A DNA stretch of 64,000 nucleotides from Desulfosudis sp034189195 (GCA_034189195.1 JAXHVI010000251.1:1-64000), one strand, 5' to 3'. Counted from the stretch's first letter, positions 25,604 to 35,131 are shown. The notes: generated by a model from the sequence alone, not told the origin. Numbers and translations: made by a program.

Positions 25604-27286
25604 TCAGCGGGTCAGGGGCCGGTACTTGATCCGGTGGGGCTGATCCGCGGCCTTGCCCAGCCGCCGCTTGCGGTCCGCCTCGTAGTCCGAATAGTTGCCC
25701 TCAAACCAGACCACCGTGCTGTTCCCCTCAAAGGCCAGAATGTGGGTGGCGATGCGGTCTAAAAACCACCGGTCATGGCTGATCACCACGGCGCAGCCGC
25801 CGAAGTTTTCCAGGGCCTCTTCCAGTGCCCGCATGGTATTCACGTCCAGGTCGTTGGTGGGCTCATCCAGCAGGATGACATTGCCGCCCTCCTTGAGCAT
25901 GCAGGCCAGGTGGACCCGGTTGCGCTCCCCGCCGGAAATCATGGATGTTTTCTTCTGCTGATCGGCGCCGGCAAAGTTGAACCGGGACACATAGGCCCGG
26001 GAATTGACCTCCCGGCTGCCCAGCGCAAGTATGTCGGCCCCGCCGGAAATCACCTCCCAGATGGACTTGTTCGGATCCAGGCTGTGGCGGTCCTGGTCCA
26101 CATAAGCCAGCTTCACGGTCTCACCGACGCGAAGGGTGCCGGTATCCGGTGTCTCCGCGCCGGTGATCATTTTAAACAGGGTGGTCTTGCCCGCGCCGTT
26201 GGGGCCGATCACGCCCACGATGCCGCCCGCCGGCAGGGCAAAATTCATCTCTTCAAACAGGAGCCGGTTGCCATAGGCCTTGCTCACCCCCTGGGCCTCG
26301 ATCACCACCTTGCCCAGGCGTGGGCCCGGCGGAATGTAGATTTCCAGGTCCCCGGCCGCTTTTTCATGCTCCCGGCTGAGCAGGTTCTCATAGGCGGTGA
26401 TGCGGGCCTTGGACTTGGCGTGCCGGCCCCTGGGTGACATGTGAATCCAGTCCAGCTCCCGCTGCAGGGTCTTCTGCCGCTGGGATTCGGTTTTTTCCTC
26501 CTGCCGCAGGCGGGTCTGCTTCTGCTCCAGCCAGGAGGAATAGTTGCCTTTCCACGGCACACCCTTTCCCCGGTCCAGCTCCAGAATCCAGCCGGCCACG
26601 TTGTCCAGAAAATAGCGGTCATGGGTCACGGCGATGACCGTACCGGCGTAATCCTGAAGGTGCCGCTCCAGCCATGAAACGGTTTCCGCGTCCAAGTGGT
26701 TGGTGGGCTCGTCGAGCAACAGAATGTCGGGTTTCTGAAGCAGGAGGCGGCAGAGGGCCACCCGCCGTTTCTCGCCGCCGGACAGCACATTGATGGGCGT
26801 GTCGCTAGGCGGGCAGCGCAGGGCATCCATGGCCATCTCCAGGCGCGCGTCGATGTCCCATGCGTCCAGGTGGTCGATCTTCTCCTGAAGCACACCCTGG
26901 CGCTCAATAAGCTGGTTCATCTGATCGTCATCCATTGGATCGGCAAATTTTTCGCTGATGGCGTTGTACTCGTTGATCAGGGCCATGGTGTCGCTCATGC
27001 CCTCCTCCACAACGGCCCGGACGGTTTTTTCCGGATCCAGTTGCGGCTCCTGCTCCAGGAACCCCAGGGTATACCCCGGCGACAGCACGGCCTGGCCGTC
27101 AAACTCGGTATCCACCCCGGCCATGATCCGCAAAAGAGAGCTTTTGCCCGCGCCGTTGAGGCCCAGGACCCCGATCTTGGCCCCGTAAAAATAGGACAGG
27201 GAAATGTCTTTTAATACCTGCCGGGTCTGGTGAAACTTGTTGACCCGCACCATGGTGTAGATGATTTTTTCGGCTTCCGTGCTCAT
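25604..27286 (-). CDS. ettA: Energy-dependent translational throttle EttA (ABC-F ATPase)
   Basis: A 560-aa cytosolic ABC-F protein with two ATPase halves and no membrane domain; E. coli EttA (555 aa) binds the ribosomal E site and gates translation by energy state. Half 1: GLNGAGKSSLL near 40 and LSGGEKRRVALCR near 165 with DEPTNHLD. Between them and half 2 is the ABC-F linker (WIHMSPRGRHAKSKARI near 290). Half 2: GPNGAGKTTLF near 358, SGGERNRVHLA near 450 and LLDEPTNDLD. The ATG at 27286 has AGGAG 6 nt upstream; a longer frame to 27346 is not needed. Confidence 0.95.
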   Translation of the reverse strand: MSTEAEKIIYTMVRVNKFHQTRQVLKDISLSYFYGAKIGVLGLNGAGKSSLLRIMAGVDTEFDGQAVLSPGYTLGFLEQEPQLDPEKTVRAVVEEGMSDTMALINEYNAISEKFADPMDDDQMNQLIERQGVLQEKIDHLDAWDIDARLEMAMDALRCPPSDTPINVLSGGEKRRVALCRLLLQKPDILLLDEPTNHLDAETVSWLERHLQDYAGTVIAVTHDRYFLDNVAGWILELDRGKGVPWKGNYSSWLEQKQTRLRQEEKTESQRQKTLQRELDWIHMSPRGRHAKSKARITAYENLLSREHEKAAGDLEIYIPPGPRLGKVVIEAQGVSKAYGNRLLFEEMNFALPAGGIVGVIGPNGAGKTTLFKMITGAETPDTGTLRVGETVKLAYVDQDRHSLDPNKSIWEVISGGADILALGSREVNSRAYVSRFNFAGADQQKKTSMISGGERNRVHLACMLKEGGNVILLDEPTNDLDVNTMRALEEALENFGGCAVVISHDRWFLDRIATHILAFEGNSTVVWFEGNYSDYEADRKRRLGKAADQPHRIKYRPLTR

Positions 27287-27445
27287 ACTGGCTCCTGAAA
27301 ATGGGATTTGTAATCTTTTGCGAGGCAACGCATCGAACATGCGCAATCAGGATGTATCATAAACCGGCCGCCCTGCCAACATCCCTTTTAATCCAAAACT
27401 TGTCCGGTATCTTTTCAGGTGATATGAATCATGTGGGAATCTCGA

Positions 27446-27548
27446 AAAATTAAATTCACCGCAAAGACGCGTCGGAACTGCTGCTGATGACCCGGTCCTG
27501 GGAGGACCCGGACATCCGTCAGAAGCGGCGAAACCGGCTGCCTGCAAA
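27446..27548 (+). other. Half of a family 1 repeat joined to a gene-end fragment
   Basis: In the 350-bp gap 27287-27637, ATTCACCGCAAAGACGC (the left arm of family 1) is followed not by the right arm but by an open stretch reading SELLLMTRSWEDPDIRQK and ending RRNRLPAK-stop at about 27548. It looks like the last 26 codons of an unknown gene. No promoter for the next gene is obvious. Confidence 0.4.
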
Positions 27549-27637
27549 ATGAGGGTTGAAAAAATCCGGCCGACAGCGTATGAAACATTAAACCCGGTTC
27601 GAAAAAACCCTTTCATCTGAAAAAGGAGTGCGACCGC

Positions 27638-28354
27638 ATGAAACTCAAACCTGTCCTGCTTTTCCTGCTGATTTTTTCAACCGCCCAGTTTTGCGCTTTT
27701 GCTGATGACGCGGCGGACAACGGGTGGCGGACCGTTTCCGACGAAAACGGAATCGTTGTTGAAAACCGGCCCCTGGACGAATTTAAAATGAAGCAGCTTC
27801 GGGCCCGGTGTGAAATCGAGGCCCCCGTGGAGGTGATCTACGAGGTGATGGACGATGCGGACAGCTACCATGAGTGGTTCGGCGACTGCCTGTTACAGAA
27901 AACCATCCACCGGTTCAATGATTACGACAAAATCAGCTACCACGTGGTGGACCTGCCATGGCCCCTGAATGACCGGGATGCCGTGTCCAGGGTCGTCACA
28001 ACGGCGGACTGGCAGGCGGGAACCGTGGAGACACGCGTGGATTCCTTTCGCAGTGTGGAAGAGGCCGCTGTCTGGGGTATGGACCCGGAGACGGAAAAAA
28101 ACGGCCGCGTCAGAATGCCGATGATGGACGTCGTTTTCACCTACACCACCATCGGCCCGAACACATCAGCCTTCACCTACATCGCCATCGCGGACCCGGG
28201 CATTGCCATGCCCGGCTGGCTGCTCAATGCCTTTTCCACCACCCAGCCGATAAACACCCTGAGAAACCTGAGAAACCAGGTCAAAAAGGAAATTTACTGG
28301 GAAAAAGCCGGGGCCCGGCACGGAAAGGTCTTTTTGCCGGAAGCGGCCGAGTAA
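27638..28354 (+). CDS. Exported START-domain lipid-binding-like protein
   Basis: A 238-aa protein with a clear Sec signal peptide (KLKPVLLFLLIFSTAQFCAFA, cleaved after about residue 22) and then a START/Bet v1-type domain: VENRPLDEFKMKQLRARCEI, APVEVIYEVMDDADSYHEW, WPLNDRDAVSRV and a long C-terminal helix (QPINTLRNLRNQVKKEI) closing the cavity. Such domains bind lipids or other hydrophobic ligands; ligand and partners are unknown. A periplasmic location is inferred. AAAAGGAG lies upstream of the ATG. It ends 10 bp from nadK, which is convergent. Confidence 0.82.
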   Translation: MKLKPVLLFLLIFSTAQFCAFADDAADNGWRTVSDENGIVVENRPLDEFKMKQLRARCEIEAPVEVIYEVMDDADSYHEWFGDCLLQKTIHRFNDYDKISYHVVDLPWPLNDRDAVSRVVTTADWQAGTVETRVDSFRSVEEAAVWGMDPETEKNGRVRMPMMDVVFTYTTIGPNTSAFTYIAIADPGIAMPGWLLNAFSTTQPINTLRNLRNQVKKEIYWEKAGARHGKVFLPEAAE

Positions 28355-28364
28355 TCAAAAGGCC

Positions 28365-29201
28365 TTAATACCCCGCCGGGCCGCCACCCCACTTGAGCTT
28401 GGTTTTCAGCACGTCAAAATAGCGCTGGCCCGGCAGAATGATCATGTGCACCGGGTGGGCCGCTTTTTCGATCACCAGCGCATGGCCTTCCGTCATCTCA
28501 AACCCCTCCTGGCCGTCCAGGGTGACCATGATGTCCGACGGCGACCGGGCCAGGCGCAGCTCGATGCGCGCCGCGTCCGGCACCACCAGGGGCCGGTTGG
28601 TCAGGGTAAAGGGACAGATGGGGGTTAAAATGATGCCGGGCACGGCCGGGTGAATCACCGGCCCGCCGGCGGCCAGGGAGTAGGCGGTGGAACCGGTGGG
28701 CGTGGCAACGATCAGGCCGTCGCCATGGTAGGTGGTCAGGTCGTAGCCGTCCACAAAGGTGTGAATATGGGCCAGCCTTGCCAGGGCCCCCTTGTTGATC
28801 ACCACGTCGTTTAACACCGTGCGCCGGGCCTGTTCCTGGCCGTTTTCGTAAATGGTCACCCGCAGGCGCATGCGCTTTGCAATGGCAAACTCGCCTTTTA
28901 AAATCTTTTCAGCCGCGGAAAACAGGTCGTCTTCCACGGTTTCCGACAGAAATCCAACATCTCCGAACTTGATGCCCACCAGCGGTATGGGGGCGTCCCC
29001 GATCCACCGGGCCGCGCTCAGGAAAGTCCCGTCTCCACCCAGCACAAACACGCAACCCAGGTCTTCCGGGGCCTTTCTGTCGTCTGAAACACTGCCCGTG
29101 CGCACCACGCCCACGCCCCGGCCGGCCAGCCATTTTTCCAGTTCATCGGCGTTGCGGGCCGCCTCGGGATCGGTCTTTACCACCAGTCCTATGGTTTTCA
29201 T
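28365..29201 (-). CDS. nadK: NAD kinase
   Basis: A 278-aa ATP-dependent NAD kinase making NADP. Motifs: VLGGDGTFLSAAR (GGDG, near 54-66), VGIKFGDVGFLSE near 75, LNDVVINKGALARL near 128, and the long ATPTGSTAYSLAAGGPVIHP (near 166-185), all catalytic or NAD-binding in the family. Length is typical. It is downstream of pheA on the same strand, but the 185-bp gap contains a hexamer repeat, so separate transcription is possible. Confidence 0.96.
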   Translation of the reverse strand: MKTIGLVVKTDPEAARNADELEKWLAGRGVGVVRTGSVSDDRKAPEDLGCVFVLGGDGTFLSAARWIGDAPIPLVGIKFGDVGFLSETVEDDLFSAAEKILKGEFAIAKRMRLRVTIYENGQEQARRTVLNDVVINKGALARLAHIHTFVDGYDLTTYHGDGLIVATPTGSTAYSLAAGGPVIHPAVPGIILTPICPFTLTNRPLVVPDAARIELRLARSPSDIMVTLDGQEGFEMTEGHALVIEKAAHPVHMIILPGQRYFDVLKTKLKWGGGPAGY

Positions 29202-29231
29202 CTCGTTATTCCTGAAAAATTATGGTCGCTA

Positions 29232-29311
29232 TACCTTATTATCTTACTCTTACTCTTACTTTTACTCTTGCTCTTGATCCGTCAGCCACGTCGATTTCGA
29301 TACCGATAGAC
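29232..29311. repeat. Period-6 degenerate array in nadK-pheA gap
   Basis: TTACTC TTACTC TTACTT TTACTC TTGCTC TTGATC followed by GTCGATTTCGATACCGATAG. This is the clearest example of the two-module hexamer element: a TTACTC-like module followed by a TTTCGATACCGAT-like module. The gap holds no gene. Confidence 0.8.
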
Positions 29312-29386
29312 GATAGGGTCTATATCTGCGCCCGTCCGTCGCCGGCCCGGTGCCTGGCCCGGCTGAGAACAGGCATAGAGTTATCA

Positions 29387-30505
29387 TCAGCAGTCGTTCA
29401 GATGCAGCCCCGCCGGATAACTCCCCAGCACCCGCAGGGTCTGGCAGTTTTCGGCCAGTTCGGCCTGAAGGTCGGCATACTCGTCATCGGAAAGGTCGCA
29501 CTCCAGGTCCGCGAAAAACAGGTACTGCCATTTTTCAGACCGCATGGGCCGGGACTCCAGCTTTTTCATGTTGATACCGCCCCTGGCCAGCACGGAAAGC
29601 ACGCTGACCAGTGCCCCGGACTCATCCGGCAGGGTGAAGAGAATGGATGTCTTGTCCCGGCTTCCGCCGGCAGGTGCCTGGTGACCGATGACAATGAACC
29701 GGGTCCAGTTGTCCGGTGCGTCCTCAATAGGTCCGGCCAGCAGGTTGAGGGAAAACATGGCGGCCAGCCGGCGGTGGCCCACGGCGGCGCAATCCGGCCG
29801 GCCCGCCGCCTCCCGGGCCGCGGCGGCGGTGCTGCCCACAAACACCACATGGGCTTCGGGCAGGTGGCTCGAAAGCCAGGCCGCGCACTGGTCAATGGCC
29901 CGGGGGTGGGAGTAAACAGTCTGAATACCGGCAAGGCCGGTGCCGGCCCCTACCAGGTGGTAGCTGATGCGCAGGTAGATTTCGGCCTGAATATACACGC
30001 CGTAACGCAGAAAAAGGTTCAGGTTCTGGCCGGCGCTGCCGGAAAGGGAGTTTTCCAGGGGCACGATGCCCAGGTCGGCCTTTTTCCCGGCAACCGCGGC
30101 AAACACCGTCTCCAGGCTGGCGCAGGGTTCAAAGTCGGTGCTGCTGCCCAGCAGTTCCCGGCCGGCAAAATAGGAAAACGTGCCTTCCGGCCCCAGGTAG
30201 ACCGCTTTCTGGGGCTGCTGCAAGCGCCGGGAGGAGGAGAGGATCTCCCGGTAGATGGTGCGCAGGTGGTCGTCGGGCAGGTCTCCGGGGTTTTCCGCCA
30301 CCAGACCTTCAAGCACCTCCTTTTCCCGAAAGGGCTTGAACACGGCCTGGTCGGCGGCCGACTTGACCCGGCCCACCTGGCGGCAGAGCCGGGCGCGGTG
30401 GTTGAGCAGGGCCAGAAGCTCCCTGTCGGTGCGGGTGATTTCCCGGCGCAGGTCGTCAAGGCCCGGGGGCATGGATACAACATCCGTGGATGCGAAATGT
30501 TTCAT
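29387..30505 (-). CDS. pheA: Bifunctional chorismate mutase / prephenate dehydratase
   Basis: A 372-aa P-protein converting chorismate to phenylpyruvate for phenylalanine synthesis. Chorismate mutase: about residues 14-95 (LDDLRREITRTDRELLALLN). Prephenate dehydratase: about 98-275 (YLGPEGTFSYFAGRELLG, VPLENSLSGSAGQNL, and NWTRFIVIG with the catalytic TRF). ACT domain: about 285-372 with GALVSVLSVLA and ESRP, the phenylalanine-binding GALV/ESRP motifs, so feedback inhibition is expected. The ATG at 30505 with AAGGTG upstream is preferred over the GTG at 30517. Confidence 0.95.
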   Translation of the reverse strand: MKHFASTDVVSMPPGLDDLRREITRTDRELLALLNHRARLCRQVGRVKSAADQAVFKPFREKEVLEGLVAENPGDLPDDHLRTIYREILSSSRRLQQPQKAVYLGPEGTFSYFAGRELLGSSTDFEPCASLETVFAAVAGKKADLGIVPLENSLSGSAGQNLNLFLRYGVYIQAEIYLRISYHLVGAGTGLAGIQTVYSHPRAIDQCAAWLSSHLPEAHVVFVGSTAAAAREAAGRPDCAAVGHRRLAAMFSLNLLAGPIEDAPDNWTRFIVIGHQAPAGGSRDKTSILFTLPDESGALVSVLSVLARGGINMKKLESRPMRSEKWQYLFFADLECDLSDDEYADLQAELAENCQTLRVLGSYPAGLHLNDC

Positions 30506-30576
30506 GGGCGGTTTCACCTTTTGTCTGATTTTCTAAATCATTGCACTATATCACAATCTATGCTACTACAAAACCC

Positions 30577-30909
30577 ATGAAACAATATGTAATCGACGAG
30601 TTAAGACCCGGAGAATACGAAAAAATCCGCTCTTTTCTGGACGACACCGCCGGCCCGTCCGCCATGGAAAACATTTACTTCATCCCGGTTCCCCTGGAGT
30701 TGCTGTCCGACATTCAGCGGCGTCATACCGATTGCCGGCCACACTGTTTTGCCGTGGATCTGGACGAGACCCGAGTCTCCTGTGAACTGCTGGTCCGCAC
30801 GCCCCACCGGATCCGGTGCGACTGCATCGCCTATGCCACCGCCGGCCAGAGGGAGTGGTTGATGACCTATATGGATTCTCTCCTGGAACGGCTGGGCATC
30901 ATCACCTGA
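30577..30909 (+). CDS. Small conserved-looking protein, unknown function
   Basis: A 110-aa protein beginning MKQYVIDELRPGEYEKIRSF. It is compact, mixed alpha/beta, with several cysteines (TDCRPHCFAVDLDE, RCDCIAYA) and no membrane segment. I do not recognise the family. It is divergent from pheA with a 71-bp shared upstream region. The frame can be extended to a TTG at 30541, but the ATG at 30577 matches the family-like start better. Shine-Dalgarno is weak in either case. Confidence 0.65.
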   Translation: MKQYVIDELRPGEYEKIRSFLDDTAGPSAMENIYFIPVPLELLSDIQRRHTDCRPHCFAVDLDETRVSCELLVRTPHRIRCDCIAYATAGQREWLMTYMDSLLERLGIIT

Positions 30910-30924
30910 CCCGATCCCGAATAT

Positions 30925-30973
30925 TGCATGAAATTTTTCGGCATGGGGGAAAAATCAATATTTAGAGATTCCC
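30925..30973 (+). repeat. Two short dispersed repeats in tandem
   Basis: TGCATGAAATTTTTCGGC (30925-30942) recurs inverted and exact at 51152-51169. TCAATATTTAGAGATTCCC (30955-30973) recurs directly and exact at 48824-48842. Both lie in intergenic DNA. Confidence 0.7.
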
Positions 30974-31094
30974 ATAAGATACATGTTGGAATGGATTCCA
31001 GGTGTTTTTTTTAACACAAACTGTTATGAACGACTTGAGGCCTTGTGTGCCAATTTTATCTCGAAAAATTCCACACTTCGGGCGAGTTGATCCG

Positions 31095-31212
31095 GTCCCG
31101 CCATCGGCGGGACTGTGTTGCGGGACATTCGCGGTAGTAATGTAGGGGCGGCCTTCAGGCCGCCTGCTGGACCGGGAAGGCTGAAGCCTTCCCCTATATT
31201 ATATTGTCCCGC
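31095..31212. repeat. Cluster of three hairpins with an outer inverted repeat (REP-like)
   Basis: GTCCCGCC-atc-GGCGGGAC (31095-31113), GGCGGCC-ttca-GGCCGCC (31147-31164) and GGGAAGGC-tgaa-GCCTTCCC (31174-31193). The second and third hairpins are enclosed by GCGGGACA (31120-31127) and TGTCCCGC (31205-31212). It resembles a REP/BIME-type element. It lies within the 351-bp gap before rnj and may form part of its mRNA leader or terminate the upstream transcript. Confidence 0.8.
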
Positions 31213-31260
31213 GCCATGCATCTGCGGCCAAATCAACTCGTGAAATATCCGGGATACAAC

Positions 31261-32910
31261 ATGCTGAAAATCATACCTCTGGGCGGAACGCGGGAAATCG
31301 GCCTGAACATGACGGTGGTTGAATACGGCGACACCGCCTTTGCCATTGACGCGGGCCTGATGTTTCCGGAAGGGTACATGCTGGGGGTGGACATCGTTCT
31401 GCCGGACATGGACTATATCCGGGAAAAGGGGAAGCACTTCGCCGCCGTGGTGCTGACCCACGGCCACGAAGACCATATCGGCGCCATTCCCTACCTGCTG
31501 CGGGAGATGAACGTGCCCATCTTCGGCACGCCCTTCACCCTGGGCCTGGTCAGGCACAAACTTGAAGAGGCGGGCCTGCTGGCCAGTGCCCGGCTCCACG
31601 CCATTTCCCTGGATGAATTCCTGCGCATCGGCCCCTTTGAGCTGGACTTCATGCGGGTCAACCACAGCGTGGTGGACGGCGTGGGCATGGCCATCAAGAC
31701 CCCGGTGGGCACCGTGGTTCATACCGGCGATTTCAAACTCAGCCAGAGCGCCTTCCCCTGGATGAACACCGACGTGGACAAGTTCGTCTGGTACGGCGGC
31801 CAGGGGATTCTGGCCCTGATGTCCGACTCCACCAACGTGGAAAAAGACGGCCGCACCATTTCGGACATGGCCGTGGGCGAGACCCTGGAAAAAATTATCG
31901 CAAAAAGCCCGGGCCGGGCCATTGTGGCGCTGTTTGCCTCCAACATCGTGCGCATTCAGCAGATCGTCGACATTGCCGAAAGGCACAACCGAAAGGTGAT
32001 CTTTGACGGCCGAAGCATTGAAACCAGCACCCAGATCGCCAGGGACCTGGGTTACCTGCACCTGCCGGACGGCATTGAGATGAACATCCGGCAGATGGAC
32101 GACGTTCCCGACGACGAGGTGGTGGTAATCACCACCGGCAGCCAGGGCGAGCCCATGAGCTCCCTTGCCCGCATGGCCACGGGCAGCAACAAAATGATCA
32201 GGACCCGGCCCGGGGATACCATCATTCTTTCTTCCAAGTTCATACCCGGCAACGAGCGGGCCATCACCGGCATCATCAACCACTTCTATGAACAGGGCGC
32301 GGACGTGGTCTATGAAAAAATATCCGACATTCACGTGTCCGGCCACGCCTTTCGGGAAGAGCTGATAGAGATGATGCAGATGGTCAATCCGGCATACTTT
32401 ATTCCCGTCCACGGCGAACGGCGCCACCTGATCCACCATGCCCGCCTGGCCAAACAGGCCGGCATTCCCGAAAAAAACATCATTCTTCCGGACAACGGCC
32501 TGGTGATCGAATTCGACGGGACCGGTGTCCGGACCGAGGACCACGTCGCCACCGGCCGGGTGCTGGTGGACGGCAAGGGCGTGGGCGACGTGGGCAGCAG
32601 TGTGCTGCGGGAAAGAAAAGAGCTGGCCGAAGACGGCATCGTGGTGGTGGTGATCATATTTGATGAGGAGACCGGCATCGTGGTTCACGGACCGGAACTG
32701 CTCTCCAGGGGGTTTGTGTTTCAGAACTTAAAGGGCCATATCCTGGAGGATGCCCAGTGCGTGATCCTGGAAATCCTGGAGGAGGTGCGGCCGGACATAC
32801 CCGACCGGGTTTCGGTGATCGAAACCCAGATAAAAAGCGCCCTGCGGCAGTATTTCAAATTCACCATCAAACGGCGGCCGGTTGTCATTCCTGTGATGAT
32901 TGAGGTATGA
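31261..32910 (+). CDS. rnj: Ribonuclease J
   Basis: A 549-aa beta-CASP metallo-beta-lactamase ribonuclease with, in relatives, 5'-3' exonuclease and endonuclease activity on RNA. Zinc motif HGHEDH at 67-72, further His/Asp in NHSVVDG and HTGDFKL, beta-CASP motifs SDSTNVE near 190 and FASNIVRIQQI, and the late VHGERRHL. A C-terminal RNase J domain follows from about 440. The ATG at 31261 is chosen; the upstream frame to 31204 crosses repeat DNA. Together with the RNB enzyme and RNase D it gives three exoribonucleases of unrelated folds in 32 kb. Confidence 0.95.
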   Translation: MLKIIPLGGTREIGLNMTVVEYGDTAFAIDAGLMFPEGYMLGVDIVLPDMDYIREKGKHFAAVVLTHGHEDHIGAIPYLLREMNVPIFGTPFTLGLVRHKLEEAGLLASARLHAISLDEFLRIGPFELDFMRVNHSVVDGVGMAIKTPVGTVVHTGDFKLSQSAFPWMNTDVDKFVWYGGQGILALMSDSTNVEKDGRTISDMAVGETLEKIIAKSPGRAIVALFASNIVRIQQIVDIAERHNRKVIFDGRSIETSTQIARDLGYLHLPDGIEMNIRQMDDVPDDEVVVITTGSQGEPMSSLARMATGSNKMIRTRPGDTIILSSKFIPGNERAITGIINHFYEQGADVVYEKISDIHVSGHAFREELIEMMQMVNPAYFIPVHGERRHLIHHARLAKQAGIPEKNIILPDNGLVIEFDGTGVRTEDHVATGRVLVDGKGVGDVGSSVLRERKELAEDGIVVVVIIFDEETGIVVHGPELLSRGFVFQNLKGHILEDAQCVILEILEEVRPDIPDRVSVIETQIKSALRQYFKFTIKRRPVVIPVMIEV

Positions 32911-32980
32911 TGCCACACAATCTGGACATTTCATGAAATATCCGGAATAACCTGTTCGCTTTTGTGGAATAAAACGGCTT

Positions 32981-35131
32981 ATGCGAAAAGAACTCGGTGG
33001 TATTCTGATCCTGTTTCTGGTGGTGCTGACCACGGTCAGCCTGCTGACCTTCAGCCCGGCCGACCCCTCCATCAATCATGCCCGGGGGCCGGGAGAAATT
33101 CATAATTTCTTCGGCGTGCTGGGGGCCTACACCGCGGGGTTGCTGCTCTCCGGTTTCGGCCTGGGGGCCTTCTGGATTCCCTTTCTGCTGTTTCTTGCCG
33201 GCATGCGGGTGCTGGCCGGCAGGCCGGCCAAAACCATTCTGCCCATCGCCCTGGGCGGGCTGCTGCTGATTATTGCCACCGGCGGCCTGTTCGCCCTGCG
33301 GCAGGATGTCTATTCCCTGATGGGCAGTCGGTTTCCCGCCGGCGGCATCACCGGCATTCCCCTAAAAGACCTGCTGGTAAGCTATGCCGGGCCGGCCGGG
33401 GGCGTCTTTATCGCCTTTCTTTTGTTTCTGACGGGCCTGATCATCGCCACCGGATTTTCCCCGGTGCGGTTCGGCCGAAGGTGTTACGCCCTGGGCCGCC
33501 GCCTCTATGACGCCCTTCGCACGCGCTACATCATTCGGCGGGAAAGAAAACTGAAAGCGGAAAAGCGGGCCGAGGTTCAGAAAAAACAGGCACAGAAACC
33601 CGAACGGGAAATCGTCATCAAGGCGCCGGCGCCGGTGACGGCGGTTCCACCGGTGCCCGCCCCCAAGCAGAAAGAGTTTGATTTCATGAGCCCGTCGGGT
33701 CCCTTTGACCTGCCGTCGGTCAGGTTTCTCACCGACCCGGACAAACGGCCCGCCTCCATGGATGACACCAGCCTTCACATGCAGGCCAAGCTGCTGGAGA
33801 AAAAACTTGAGGATTTCGGCATCAGCGGCGAGGTCACCGAAATATCGCCCGGCCCGGTGGTCACCACCTTTGAATACCGGCCCGCACCCGGCGTGAAAAT
33901 CAACCGGATCGTCAACCTGTCCGACGACCTGGCCCTGGCCCTGCGGGCCATTTCCATTCGCATCGTGGCCCCCATTCCCGGCAAATCGGTTATCGGTATC
34001 GAGATTCCCAATGCCGAGCGGGAGGTGGTGCGTATAAAAGAGATCATCGTCTCCCAGGCCTTTGAAAAATCAAAATCCAGGCTCACCCTCTGCCTGGGCA
34101 AGGACATCGTGGGCGAGCCCGTGGCCGTGGAGATGGACAAGATGCCCCACCTGCTGGTGGCCGGCTCCACCGGCTCGGGCAAAAGCGTGGCCTTGAACAC
34201 CATGATCTGCAGCCTGCTGTACAAAGCCCGGCCCGACGAGGTCAAGCTGCTGATGATCGACCCCAAACGCATCGAGCTCTCCCTGTACGACGGCATTCCC
34301 CACCTGATCACCCCGGTGGTGACCAACATGAAAAAGGCCACCAACGCCCTGAACTGGGCCGTCCGGGAGATGGAGGAGCGGTATGAAAAACTGGCGGCAA
34401 GGCAGGTGCGCAACATCGCCCAGTACAACAAAAAGATAGAAAAGGAGAGCGACCACCCCGACGATGAGAAGCTCCCCTATATCGTTATCATCATCGACGA
34501 GTTTGCCGACCTCATGGCCGTGGCCTCCCGGGACGTGGAGACGGCCCTGGCACGACTGGCCCAGATGGCCCGGGCCGCAGGCATTCACCTGATCCTGGCC
34601 ACACAGCGGCCGTCGGTGAATGTGATCACCGGCGTGATCAAGGCCAATTTTCCCACCCGCATCTCCTTTCAGGTGTCGTCCAAGATCGACTCGCGCACCA
34701 TTCTGGATGCCAACGGCGCGGAAAACCTGCTGGGCAGCGGCGACATGCTCTACCTGCCGCCGGGCACGGGAAAGCTTCAGCGGATTCACGGGGCCTTCAT
34801 TTCCGAGGACGAGGTCAGCCGCATCATCGAATTTCTTAAAAAGCAGAAAGAGCCGGAGTTTGACGAAAGCGTGACCCTGGCACCGCCGGCGGCTGAAGAA
34901 GCCGACGGAGACCTGGAGTTCGACGACCGGTACGACGAGGCCGTGGCCCTGGTGGCCAGAACCCGCCAGGCTTCCATCTCCATGATCCAGCGGCACCTGC
35001 GCATCGGCTACAACCGGGCCGCCCGCATCATCGAGGTGATGGAACAGCAGGGCGTGGTGGGGCCATCGGACGGGGTCAAGCAACGGGAAGTTCTGATTTC
35101 AAACCTTGAGGACATGGACGGCGGCAAATGA
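32981..35131 (+). CDS. ftsK: DNA translocase FtsK/SpoIIIE
   Basis: A 716-aa septal DNA pump that clears the chromosome and activates XerCD recombination. Four N-terminal membrane segments fall within residues 5-165, followed by a short charged linker (about 175-250). The motor has Walker A GSTGSGKS near 394-401 and Walker B YIVIIIDEFADL near 500. The C-terminal gamma winged helix (about 645-705; SISMIQRHLRIGYNRAARII) would read KOPS sites. The linker is much shorter than in E. coli, as in most non-enteric FtsK proteins. Its stop overlaps the next start as ATGA. Confidence 0.96.
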   Translation: MRKELGGILILFLVVLTTVSLLTFSPADPSINHARGPGEIHNFFGVLGAYTAGLLLSGFGLGAFWIPFLLFLAGMRVLAGRPAKTILPIALGGLLLIIATGGLFALRQDVYSLMGSRFPAGGITGIPLKDLLVSYAGPAGGVFIAFLLFLTGLIIATGFSPVRFGRRCYALGRRLYDALRTRYIIRRERKLKAEKRAEVQKKQAQKPEREIVIKAPAPVTAVPPVPAPKQKEFDFMSPSGPFDLPSVRFLTDPDKRPASMDDTSLHMQAKLLEKKLEDFGISGEVTEISPGPVVTTFEYRPAPGVKINRIVNLSDDLALALRAISIRIVAPIPGKSVIGIEIPNAEREVVRIKEIIVSQAFEKSKSRLTLCLGKDIVGEPVAVEMDKMPHLLVAGSTGSGKSVALNTMICSLLYKARPDEVKLLMIDPKRIELSLYDGIPHLITPVVTNMKKATNALNWAVREMEERYEKLAARQVRNIAQYNKKIEKESDHPDDEKLPYIVIIIDEFADLMAVASRDVETALARLAQMARAAGIHLILATQRPSVNVITGVIKANFPTRISFQVSSKIDSRTILDANGAENLLGSGDMLYLPPGTGKLQRIHGAFISEDEVSRIIEFLKKQKEPEFDESVTLAPPAAEEADGDLEFDDRYDEAVALVARTRQASISMIQRHLRIGYNRAARIIEVMEQQGVVGPSDGVKQREVLISNLEDMDGGK

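Noticed and set aside
31024..32688. 554-codon minus-strand open frame
   Set aside because: Exact shadow of rnj; His/Gly/Val-rich pseudo-protein without motifs.
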